In this document: in pieces, positions 1 through 6,074 of the stretch
Layout: each line of letters begins with the position of its first letter
Position numbering within the stretch: the stretch's first letter is position 1
Source: an uncultured cyanobacterium
GTDB lineage: Bacteria; Cyanobacteriota; Vampirovibrionia; Gastranaerophilales; Gastranaerophilaceae
Assembly: GCA_945836835.1 (NCBI GenBank)
Contig: CAMAML010000065.1
Coordinates: 1-6,850 of the forward strand
DNA: 6,850 bases
Reading direction: 5' to 3'
The notes under the pieces: model-generated
What the model was told of the DNA's origin: nothing
Databases searched by the model: none
The model's input: the letters and a program-made list of their open reading frames with translations, nothing else
Made by a program: the position numbers and the translations under genes

Positions 1-137
1 ACGGTGTGGAAGTCGATTTGATGACGGATATGGACGATTTGAGAAAGTCTGCTCCTAAGAGAACTCTCTCCGACGTCGATTCAGAGTTGTTGAACATCAA
101 CTTCTTCGAAACACCTACAACTTTCGGTGATATTTAA
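1..137 (+). CDS. rpoB: RNA polymerase beta subunit, C-terminal end (partial)
   Basis: This is the 3' end of a gene that starts outside the window. The frame beginning at base 3 gives 44 residues and stops at TAA 135-137. It opens with GVEVDLMTDMDDL, which resembles the extreme C-terminus of cyanobacterial-type and Bacillus-type RpoB (an acidic stretch after an E/D-V/I-D/E-LM motif), followed by a lineage-variable tail ending TPTTFGDI. RpoB forms the fork, pincer and half of the active-site cleft of RNA polymerase. The identification rests mainly on its position directly upstream of rpoC1 on the same strand, the usual order, with 80 nt between them. The tail is poorly conserved between phyla, so by itself it would be weak evidence. 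No catalytic region is visible in this fragment. Confidence 0.85.
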   Translation, partial: GVEVDLMTDMDDLRKSAPKRTLSDVDSELLNINFFETPTTFGDI

Positions 138-182
138 CGGATTAAATCCTTCCCCCTTTTTACGGGGAAGGAAAAATCCCGT
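137..182 (+). promoter_or_regulatory. Intercistronic stem-loop between rpoB and rpoC1
   Basis: An inner 9-bp perfect stem (TCCTTCCCC at 147-155 with GGGGAAGGA at 164-172) encloses an 8-nt loop, CTTTTTAC. An outer helix can form between ACGGATT (137-143) and AATCCCGT (175-182) with one bulged C. The pairing is read directly. The 3' flank is A-rich and then CCCG rather than a T-tract, so this is not a standard rho-independent terminator. An RNA-processing, mRNA-stability or attenuation role between rpoB and rpoC1 is inference. Confidence 0.55.
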
Positions 183-202
183 AATTATATAACTTTAAAA
201 TA

Positions 203-210
203 AAAGGAGA
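203..210 (+). promoter_or_regulatory. Ribosome binding site for rpoC1 (fixes a TTG start)
   Basis: AAAGGAGA is a near-ideal anti-Shine-Dalgarno match, and 7 nt separate it from TTG at 218. It decides the start: the next in-frame ATG (281-283) lies inside conserved sequence (the SPERIMKW segment) and has no such site. Confidence 0.85.
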
Positions 211-217
211 TATAGAA

Positions 218-1930
218 TTGTCTACAAGTATTGATTATTTTGACTATATACGGATAAGTATAGCGTCACCGGAGAGGATTATGAAGTGGTCCCATGGTGA
301 AGTTACAAAACCGGAAACAATCAACTACCGTACATTGAAACCTGAACGTGACGGTTTGTTCTGTGAAAGAATTTTCGGACCTTCAAAGGACTGGGAATGC
401 TATTGCGGTAAGTACAAACGAGTTCGCCACAAGGGTATTATCTGCGAACGTTGCGGGGTTGAAGTTACGGATTCAAAGGTTAGAAGACAGAGAATGGGAC
501 ATATCAAATTGGCGTCCCCCGTCTCTCACATCTGGTTCTTGAAAGGTATCCCTTCATACTTAGGTTTGTTGCTGGATATGACCTTGAAAGATTTGGAACA
601 GGTTATTTACTTCAACAACTATGTTGTAATTAACCCGGGAGAGAGCGAATTCAAGAAACTTCAGCTTCTGACCGAAGAAGAATACGAAGATTATATGGCG
701 GAACACGAAGATTCCGAACTGAAAGTCGGTATCGGAGCGGAAGCCATCAAAGAATTGCTTGGCGAACTGGACATCAAGCAAATGGCGGAAGAAATGAGAG
801 AAGAATTGAACGGAAACGTTACATCCGTCCAAAGAAAGAGCAAATTAATCAAGAGATTAAGATTGCTTGACTCTTTGATTTCTTCGGAAACAGAACCTAC
901 TTGGATGATTATGGACGTGTTGCCTGTCACCCCGCCTGACTTGAGACCTATGGTACAGTTGGACGGCGGACGTTTTGCGACATCCGACTTGAACGACTTG
1001 TACAGACGTGTTATCAACAGAAACAACCGTTTGCAAAGATTGTTGGAAATGGGCGCGCCGGAAATCATCGTAAGAAACGAAAAACGTATGTTACAAGAGG
1101 CGGTTGACGCTTTGATAGACAACGGTAGACGCGGAAGAACGGTTGTCGGACCTAACAACAGAGCTTTGAAATCCTTGTCTAACATTATCGAAGGTAAGCA
1201 AGGTCGTTTCAGACAGAACCTGTTGGGTAAACGTGTTGACTACTCGGGACGTTCCGTAATCGTAGTCGGTCCGCAGTTGAGCTTAAACCAATGCGGTTTG
1301 CCGAAGGAAATGGCTATCGAATTGTTCAAGCCGTTCGTTGTAAATAAGTTGATAGAAAGAGGGCATGTTCAAAACATTAAGTCGGCTAAGAAGAAGATTG
1401 AACGCTCGGAAGCAATAGTTTGGGATATTCTTGAAGAGGTAATCGACGGACACCCTGTATTGCTGAACAGAGCTCCGACCCTTCACAGATTGGGTATTCA
1501 AGCGTTTGAACCTAAACTTGTTGAAGGTCGTGCAATTCAACTTCACCCGTTGGTATGTACCGCATTCAACGCGGACTTCGACGGTGACCAAATGGCTGTT
1601 CACGTCCCGCTTTCAATAGAGGCTCAAACCGAAGCAAGAATGTTGATGTTGGCAACGAACAACATACTCGCACCTGCGACGGGTAAACCTATTATTACAC
1701 CTTCACAGGATATGGTCTTGGGTATGTACTACCTGACTATCATCAAGAACCCTGAAATGCCTGTCAAAGGTTATTTCTACAACTTCCAGGATGCGATTTC
1801 CGCTCTTGAAGTAGGTGTAATCGAGCTTCACGACAAGATTGTCGTAAGGGACGAAAAGGGCAACAGAATTGAAACTACCGTCGGAAGAATTATCTTCAAC
1901 GAAACGGTAAGAAAAGCTATCGCTCTTTAA
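218..1930 (+). CDS. rpoC1: RNA polymerase gamma subunit (N-terminal half of beta')
   Basis: It encodes the N-terminal half of beta', which holds the catalytic magnesium of the cytoplasmic RNA polymerase. Visible elements in order are: zinc site 1, C61-x-C63-x12-C76-x2-C79; the conserved WFLKGIPSYLGLLLDM segment; clamp-helix region from about residue 255 (FATSDLNDLYRRVINRNNRL); switch-2 segment GKQGRFRQNLLGKRVDYSGR (about 326-345); NRAPTLHRLGIQAFEP from N417; and the Mg-binding motif NADFDGD at 451-457 with D453, D455 and D457. The protein ends soon after TTVGR, where intact RpoC would continue. The length of 570 is somewhat below the roughly 620-680 I recall for cyanobacterial RpoC1. The shortfall lies in the segment between YYLT and TTVGR, so it reads as a compact version, not a truncation. 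The start is TTG, supported by a strong RBS; rpoC2 follows after 50 nt. All key residues are present. Confidence 0.97.
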   Translation: MSTSIDYFDYIRISIASPERIMKWSHGEVTKPETINYRTLKPERDGLFCERIFGPSKDWECYCGKYKRVRHKGIICERCGVEVTDSKVRRQRMGHIKLASPVSHIWFLKGIPSYLGLLLDMTLKDLEQVIYFNNYVVINPGESEFKKLQLLTEEEYEDYMAEHEDSELKVGIGAEAIKELLGELDIKQMAEEMREELNGNVTSVQRKSKLIKRLRLLDSLISSETEPTWMIMDVLPVTPPDLRPMVQLDGGRFATSDLNDLYRRVINRNNRLQRLLEMGAPEIIVRNEKRMLQEAVDALIDNGRRGRTVVGPNNRALKSLSNIIEGKQGRFRQNLLGKRVDYSGRSVIVVGPQLSLNQCGLPKEMAIELFKPFVVNKLIERGHVQNIKSAKKKIERSEAIVWDILEEVIDGHPVLLNRAPTLHRLGIQAFEPKLVEGRAIQLHPLVCTAFNADFDGDQMAVHVPLSIEAQTEARMLMLATNNILAPATGKPIITPSQDMVLGMYYLTIIKNPEMPVKGYFYNFQDAISALEVGVIELHDKIVVRDEKGNRIETTVGRIIFNETVRKAIAL

Positions 1931-1966
1931 TGAATGATACTCAAAAATAAGTAAATTAATAAAATT

Positions 1967-1971
1967 GAGGA
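1967..1971 (+). promoter_or_regulatory. Ribosome binding site for rpoC2
   Basis: GAGGA lies 9 nt upstream of ATG 1981 within an AT-rich 50-nt spacer. It is a weaker match than the sites ahead of rpoC1 and the last gene. It shows that rpoC2 has its own translation initiation and is not made by frameshift or read-through from rpoC1. Confidence 0.7.
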
Positions 1972-1980
1972 AATAATATA

Positions 1981-4900
1981 ATGGAAACAACTTATACTAA
2001 TTCAAAGAAGACACTGGACTTCATCAACAAACAGATGGATAAGAAGGCCCTGAACCAATTTTTATCTCAAATGTATTTGGAGTTCGGCGGTGCAACAACT
2101 GCGGAATTGGCGAATAGCTTGAAGAATTTGGGCTATAAGTATGCTACAAAGTCGGGTACGACAATTTCAATCGCAGACTTGCAGGTTCCTGCCGTGAAGA
2201 AAGAACTTCTTCAAGAGGCGGAAAAGGAAATCGACAAATCAACGACCAGATACCTGAAAGGTGAAATTACGGAAGTTGAAAGATATACAAAGGTTATCGA
2301 CACTTGGTCGGAAACAACGGCGAAATTAACCTCGAGCGTTGTTGACAACTTTGACAGATTGAACCCGGTATATATGATGGCGTTCTCGGGAGCAAGAGGT
2401 AACTTGTCCCAAGTATCGCAATTAGTCGGTATGCGTGGTTTGATGGCTGACGCACAAGGTCAAATCATCGACTTGCCGATTAAGGCGAACTTTAAAGAAG
2501 GCTTATCCGTTACCGAATACATTATTTCATCTTACGGTGCAAGAAAAGGGCTTGTAGACACGGCGTTGAAGACCGCTGACTCGGGTTACCTGACAAGACG
2601 ATTGGTTGACGTTGCACAAGACGTTATCGTCAGAGCCGACGACTGCCACACGACAAAATCAATTAACATGAAGCCTATTTGTGACGGTGATACCGTTATC
2701 GTTCCGTTGATTGACAGACTTTTGGGCAGAACTATTGCCCAGGACATTGTCGACGAGGACGGAAACGTGCTTGTCGCAAACGGCACCACGATGGACAGAA
2801 AAGACATCAGAAAGATTTCCAAGTTAAACTTGACCGAATTGAAAGTTCGTTCGGGCTTGACTTGCGGATTGGAATACGGGATTTGCCAAAAGTGTTACGG
2901 TTGGGCGATGACGACCCAAAAACTCGTTGACATCGGCGAGGCAATCGGTATTATCGCCGCTCAGTCAATCGGTGAACCGGGAACACAGTTGACAATGAGA
3001 ACCTTCCACACCGGCGGTGTATTCAAGGGTTCGGGTGCAATGAAAACCGTTGAATCCGCTATTGCGGGTGAAGTCGTTTCAAACGTAAAAACAAGAGAAT
3101 TGAGAACCCGTCACGGTGATATTGTTAAGGTGTCGAACTACGAAACCGATATTGAGGTTAAAGGCGAAAAGAAAACCGAAAAATACCACATTCCTGCAGG
3201 GTCAAACATTTTCTTCACAAACGGAATGAAGGTTGAGAAAGGTTTCAAACTCGCAACTTACGAACCCGTATCACAAGGTGACGGTTCCCGTTTGACCGAA
3301 AAAGCAACAAAAGATATTACGACCGACTTGTCGGGTGAAGTGTTGTTTGAAGATTTCGTTGCCGACGAAAAGAAAGACAGACAAGGCAACATCTCAAGAA
3401 CAACGAACAAACAAGGTGTTATTTGGGTTCTCGGCGGAGACGTTTACAACCTTCCAAGCGGTTCAAAGGTGCTTGTAGAGGACGGGCAAAAAGTTTCTGC
3501 CGGCGAAAAACTGGCTGAAACTTTGACGATTTCCGAACACGGCGGGGAAGTCAGATTTGGCGAAGAGCTTGTCGTTGAGGAAGTTCAGTTTGAAGACAAA
3601 AATATCAAGAAGATTGTACAAGGTAAAGAAATTACAATCGTTATTGCGTCTTTGACCCCTGAGAATGCAACGTTTGAACAAACCAAGAAGGAACAACTTT
3701 GGACGGTAAATTCAACGGGCGAAAAATACATTGTAAAAGCTCCGGTTGATACCCCGGTTGAAAATGGTATGATTATCGCCGAATTGATTGACGACGAATG
3801 CACTGTTTCTTCTTCGGGTGAAATCAGATACGTTGACGTTGAAGTTGACGAAAACCAAATCATCACCAAACCGGGTGCGGTTGTGTTCATTCCTGAAGAA
3901 ATTCACCAAATTTCAAAGGACAGCTCTTTGAAGATGGTTGAAAACGGAACGTTGGTCACGGCGGGTACCGAAGTCGTAAAAGATGTTTACTGCCACATTG
4001 ACGGTATCGTTGAGTTTAAGGAATACAACGACATAATCCACGAAATCACGATTAGACCGGGTGAAATTCACCAGTTGCCAAACGTCGGCGCTTTGAAGGT
4101 TGATGAAGGCGAGGTTGTTAAGGCGGGTACCGAAATCGCTGACGGTATCAAGGCTAAAGAAACTTCAATCATCACCATAATGGATTCCTCAATGGATGAT
4201 TTGGCTATTGATGATTTGGACGAAGAACTTGATACCTCGTTGTCGCTTGACGAGGACAGCATTTCCAACCAGCCTATCCAAATTTTGGTAAGACCTGTTC
4301 AAGTATTGGATGTTGATCAGAAAGATGTTTCAATCAAATTCAACACAACGGATGAATTGATTGACATCGTTCCGGTTACCCAATTACAGTACAAGGACGG
4401 GGCAAGAGTAAGAAACCTCGACGGTTCTACGATTACCAGAACGAGTTTAGTTCTCCAAATGCAGGGTTACCTCTCTCACTTGAAGGGTATGGTGGAACTC
4501 GACAGCGAAAACAACTTGAGAATAGTCGTTCTTGAAAACTTGATTGTTCGTCGTGAAATGGAAGGCTCTTCAAAATTGGGTTCTTCTTTGCAAACCGAAC
4601 TTTTGGTGCAAGACGGCGAGACTATCGAACCTAAGACTTCCGTTGCAAAGACGCAGGTTTTGGCATTGAACGACGGCGTTGCCTCGATTAACGCAAATAT
4701 GGAAGAGGACTCAAGAAGATTGTTGTTAACGAGTGAACTCTATGAAACAACCGTAAGTATTTCCAAAAAAGCGGTTGTTAAGAAGGGTGATTTCGTAAAA
4801 ATGGATCAGGTGCTGTCCGAAGCGTCCGACAGAAGCCCTGTTTCGGGTAGAGTAATCGCCGTAAACAAGGGTGAAGTTACCATCAGAAAGGGACGTCCGT

Positions 4901-5844
4901 ATTTGGTAAGTCCGGGTACAATGTTAATCGTCGACTCGGGAGCATTGGTACTCCGCGGTGATATGATTGCGACATTGGTATTTGAAAGACAAAAGACCGG
5001 TGACATCGTACAAGGTTTGCCAAGAGTCGAAGAACTTCTTGAAGGAAGAAAACCTAAAGATTGTGCAATTCTTGCGGAAGAGGACGGCGTTGCCGAAATC
5101 GAAATCGACGAAGATTTGCCGAGATTGTACCTCGTAACCGAAAACGGCAGGGTTGAAATCAAGTATGCGATTGACTCGAACATCGTTGTTCACGACAAGC
5201 AGAAAATCAAAAAAGGTCAACCTTTGACGTCAGGTCCTTTGAACCCGCATGACGTAATCAGATTGTGCGGACCTGAGGCGGCTCAACAATACTTGGTAGA
5301 CGAAGTTCAACGTGTATACCGTTCGCAAGGCGTAGAAATTGCCGACAAGCACGTCGAGATTATCGTTCGTCAGATGACTAAGAAAGTTAAGGTCATTGAT
5401 GCGGGCGATACGAAACTTCTTCCGGGTGAGTTGGTCGAAGTTCAAGTATTCGAGAAAGAGAACGAAGAAGTCGAAAAGAACGGCGGAGTACCTGCAACTT
5501 GCGAATACATGTTGTTGGGTATAACAAAGGCATCTTTGAACACCGAAAGTTTCATTTCGGCGGCGTCTTTCCAAGAAACGACAAGAATTTTGACCGAGGC
5601 TGCTGTTGACGGTAAGAAAGACTTGTTGAGAGGTTTGAAAGAAAACGTTATTATCGGACGTTTGATACCGGCAGGAACGGGCTTCCACCACTTGTCGAAC
5701 GCAAACGAAGAAAAAGAACGTGAAGCAAGAAAACGTGCCGTTGCACAACGCAATCAGGCAAGAAAACCTTCCGCAATCTTGGAAGAAATCGAAGGAATGT
5801 TCGGTTCTCCGGATTTGACACTTGATGACGAGATAATCCAATAG
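1981..5844 (+). CDS. rpoC2: RNA polymerase beta' subunit (C-terminal half, with large SI3 insertion)
   Basis: It encodes the C-terminal half of beta': bridge helix, trigger loop, jaw and second zinc site. The N-terminus (DKKALNQFLSQMYLEFGG, then LGYKYATKSGTTIS) matches the start of cyanobacterial RpoC2. SGARGN and VGMRGLM precede the bridge helix (about 180-215, GARKGLVDTALKTADSGYL then TRRLVDVAQD). Zinc site 2 is complete: C222, C295-x6-C302-x2-C305. The first trigger-loop helix (about 319-346) keeps the catalytic M339, R340 and H343. The loop is then interrupted by about 660 residues before resuming at TGDIVQGLPRVEELLEGRKP (about 1006-1025). The C-terminal conserved block (SLNTESFISAASFQETTR, then GLKENVIIGRLIPAGTG) is intact, followed by a charged tail ending DDEIIQ. 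The length of 1287 is normal for cyanobacterial RpoC2 (about 1300). ATG start; last gene of the operon, followed by a terminator 30 nt downstream. No damage is visible. Confidence 0.97.
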   Translation: METTYTNSKKTLDFINKQMDKKALNQFLSQMYLEFGGATTAELANSLKNLGYKYATKSGTTISIADLQVPAVKKELLQEAEKEIDKSTTRYLKGEITEVERYTKVIDTWSETTAKLTSSVVDNFDRLNPVYMMAFSGARGNLSQVSQLVGMRGLMADAQGQIIDLPIKANFKEGLSVTEYIISSYGARKGLVDTALKTADSGYLTRRLVDVAQDVIVRADDCHTTKSINMKPICDGDTVIVPLIDRLLGRTIAQDIVDEDGNVLVANGTTMDRKDIRKISKLNLTELKVRSGLTCGLEYGICQKCYGWAMTTQKLVDIGEAIGIIAAQSIGEPGTQLTMRTFHTGGVFKGSGAMKTVESAIAGEVVSNVKTRELRTRHGDIVKVSNYETDIEVKGEKKTEKYHIPAGSNIFFTNGMKVEKGFKLATYEPVSQGDGSRLTEKATKDITTDLSGEVLFEDFVADEKKDRQGNISRTTNKQGVIWVLGGDVYNLPSGSKVLVEDGQKVSAGEKLAETLTISEHGGEVRFGEELVVEEVQFEDKNIKKIVQGKEITIVIASLTPENATFEQTKKEQLWTVNSTGEKYIVKAPVDTPVENGMIIAELIDDECTVSSSGEIRYVDVEVDENQIITKPGAVVFIPEEIHQISKDSSLKMVENGTLVTAGTEVVKDVYCHIDGIVEFKEYNDIIHEITIRPGEIHQLPNVGALKVDEGEVVKAGTEIADGIKAKETSIITIMDSSMDDLAIDDLDEELDTSLSLDEDSISNQPIQILVRPVQVLDVDQKDVSIKFNTTDELIDIVPVTQLQYKDGARVRNLDGSTITRTSLVLQMQGYLSHLKGMVELDSENNLRIVVLENLIVRREMEGSSKLGSSLQTELLVQDGETIEPKTSVAKTQVLALNDGVASINANMEEDSRRLLLTSELYETTVSISKKAVVKKGDFVKMDQVLSEASDRSPVSGRVIAVNKGEVTIRKGRPYLVSPGTMLIVDSGALVLRGDMIATLVFERQKTGDIVQGLPRVEELLEGRKPKDCAILAEEDGVAEIEIDEDLPRLYLVTENGRVEIKYAIDSNIVVHDKQKIKKGQPLTSGPLNPHDVIRLCGPEAAQQYLVDEVQRVYRSQGVEIADKHVEIIVRQMTKKVKVIDAGDTKLLPGELVEVQVFEKENEEVEKNGGVPATCEYMLLGITKASLNTESFISAASFQETTRILTEAAVDGKKDLLRGLKENVIIGRLIPAGTGFHHLSNANEEKEREARKRAVAQRNQARKPSAILEEIEGMFGSPDLTLDDEIIQ
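3019..4995 (+). other. SI3-type insertion inside the trigger loop of RpoC2
   Basis: Residues about 347-1005 of RpoC2 have no counterpart at this point in insertion-free RpoC. They separate the two halves of the trigger loop, where E. coli carries its much shorter SI3. The segment is built of recurring sandwich-barrel hybrid motif-like units with the pattern V-x2-G-x2-V-x2-G-x2-(L/I/V)-A. Copies can be seen near residues 412-425, 499-512, 593-600 (short), 653-666, 707-720, 876-889 (degenerate), 933-945 and 984-997. An acidic linker (735-760) divides it. In cyanobacteria the equivalent insertion is of similar size and forms an arch of such domains; assignment to that class follows from position, size and repeats. 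Boundaries are good to about 10 residues. Confidence 0.85.
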
Positions 5845-5874
5845 TTGTCAGACCTTTGAGAGGAATAAACTAAT

Positions 5875-5905
5875 AAAAGGATGCCCAAAACGGGCATCCT
5901 TTTTT
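5875..5905 (+). terminator. Rho-independent terminator of the rpoB-rpoC1-rpoC2 operon
   Basis: The GC-rich stem GGATGCCC (5879-5886) / GGGCATCC (5892-5899) has a 5-nt loop AAAAC and is followed by six T residues (5900-5905). Four A residues before the stem extend the pairing into the T-tract, to 12 bp in all, so it may also act on the opposite strand. It lies 30 nt after the rpoC2 stop and separates the polymerase operon from the next gene. Confidence 0.93.
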
Positions 5906-5957
5906 AATAATCGCAATACAGATAGTTTTGTGAGCTTGCTCTTTCGCATATTATTTC

Positions 5958-5976
5958 TGTAACATTTTTGTAACAT
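5958..5976 (+). repeat. Tandem direct repeat TGTAACAT with 11-bp period
   Basis: TGTAACAT occurs at 5958-5965 and again at 5969-5976, exactly one helical turn apart. A related element, GTAACGTATAT (6040-6050), matches GTAACATATAT (5970-5980) at 10 of 11 positions. Direct repeats at an 11-bp period are typical binding sites of OmpR/PhoB-type response regulators (Pho boxes of E. coli, Bacillus and cyanobacteria have this spacing). The repeats are seen; the identity of any regulator is inference. Confidence 0.5.
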
Positions 5977-6021
5977 ATATTTTTCAACAGTCAATTCTAT
6001 TTAGTCGTTTTTGTTTATATA
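5976..6021 (+). promoter_or_regulatory. Candidate promoter region for the downstream gene (tentative)
   Basis: A promoter is expected here because a strong terminator precedes and a well-marked gene follows. Two -10-like hexamers stand out: TATATT at 5976-5981 (five of six consensus matches) and TATATA at 6016-6021. Neither has a convincing TTGACA-like partner at 16-18 bp. That could mean an activator-dependent promoter, in keeping with the adjacent direct repeats, or simply AT-rich sequence. I cannot choose a start site. Confidence 0.25.
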
Positions 6022-6035
6022 AGTGTACGGGGAAT

Positions 6036-6061
6036 AAAAGTAACGTATATCGCTTACTTTT
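6036..6061 (+). promoter_or_regulatory. 26-bp dyad next to the RBS: operator or 5'-UTR hairpin
   Basis: AAAAGTAA (6036-6043) and TTACTTTT (6054-6061) are perfect inverted repeats 10 nt apart. Inside, CG (6044-6045) can pair with CG (6051-6052), leaving a TATAT loop and one bulged C. The element ends 1 nt before the Shine-Dalgarno sequence. It could be a repressor operator or a hairpin influencing ribosome access. There is no T-tract after the second arm, so it is not a terminator. Confidence 0.45.
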
Positions 6062-6062
6062 G

Positions 6063-6070
6063 AAAGGAGA
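6063..6070 (+). promoter_or_regulatory. Ribosome binding site of the last gene
   Basis: AAAGGAGA lies just upstream of ATG 6075, with 5 nt between GGAG and the start codon. It fixes the start over an in-frame TTG at 6060, which lacks a site of its own. Confidence 0.85.
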
Positions 6071-6074
6071 AAAT

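Noticed and set aside
147..172. Stem-loop after rpoB as a transcription terminator
   Set aside because: The second arm is followed by AAAAATCCCG, not a T-tract, and the reverse strand also lacks one. The T-run lies in the loop. rpoC1 would be cut off from its operon.
348..542. Short plus-strand frame inside rpoC1
   Set aside because: It overlaps the zinc-site region of rpoC1 in another frame and has no family resemblance; it is a shadow.
691..1185. Long open frame on the minus strand
   Set aside because: It lies opposite the most conserved part of rpoC1, has no plausible RBS or known motif, and arises from the codon bias of the real gene. The same holds for the other minus-strand frames over rpoC1 and rpoC2, including 5230-5841.
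1928..1983. Frameshifted or broken rpoC pseudogene
   Set aside because: The break falls where cyanobacterial RpoC1 and RpoC2 naturally separate. The second half has its own RBS and a complete RpoC2-type N-terminus, and no conserved residue is missing.
3019..4995. Insertion in RpoC2 as an intein or mobile element
   Set aside because: It has no intein splice residues or homing endonuclease motifs, matches the cyanobacterial SI3 position and size, and consists of SBHM-like repeats with the same codon use as the rest of the gene.
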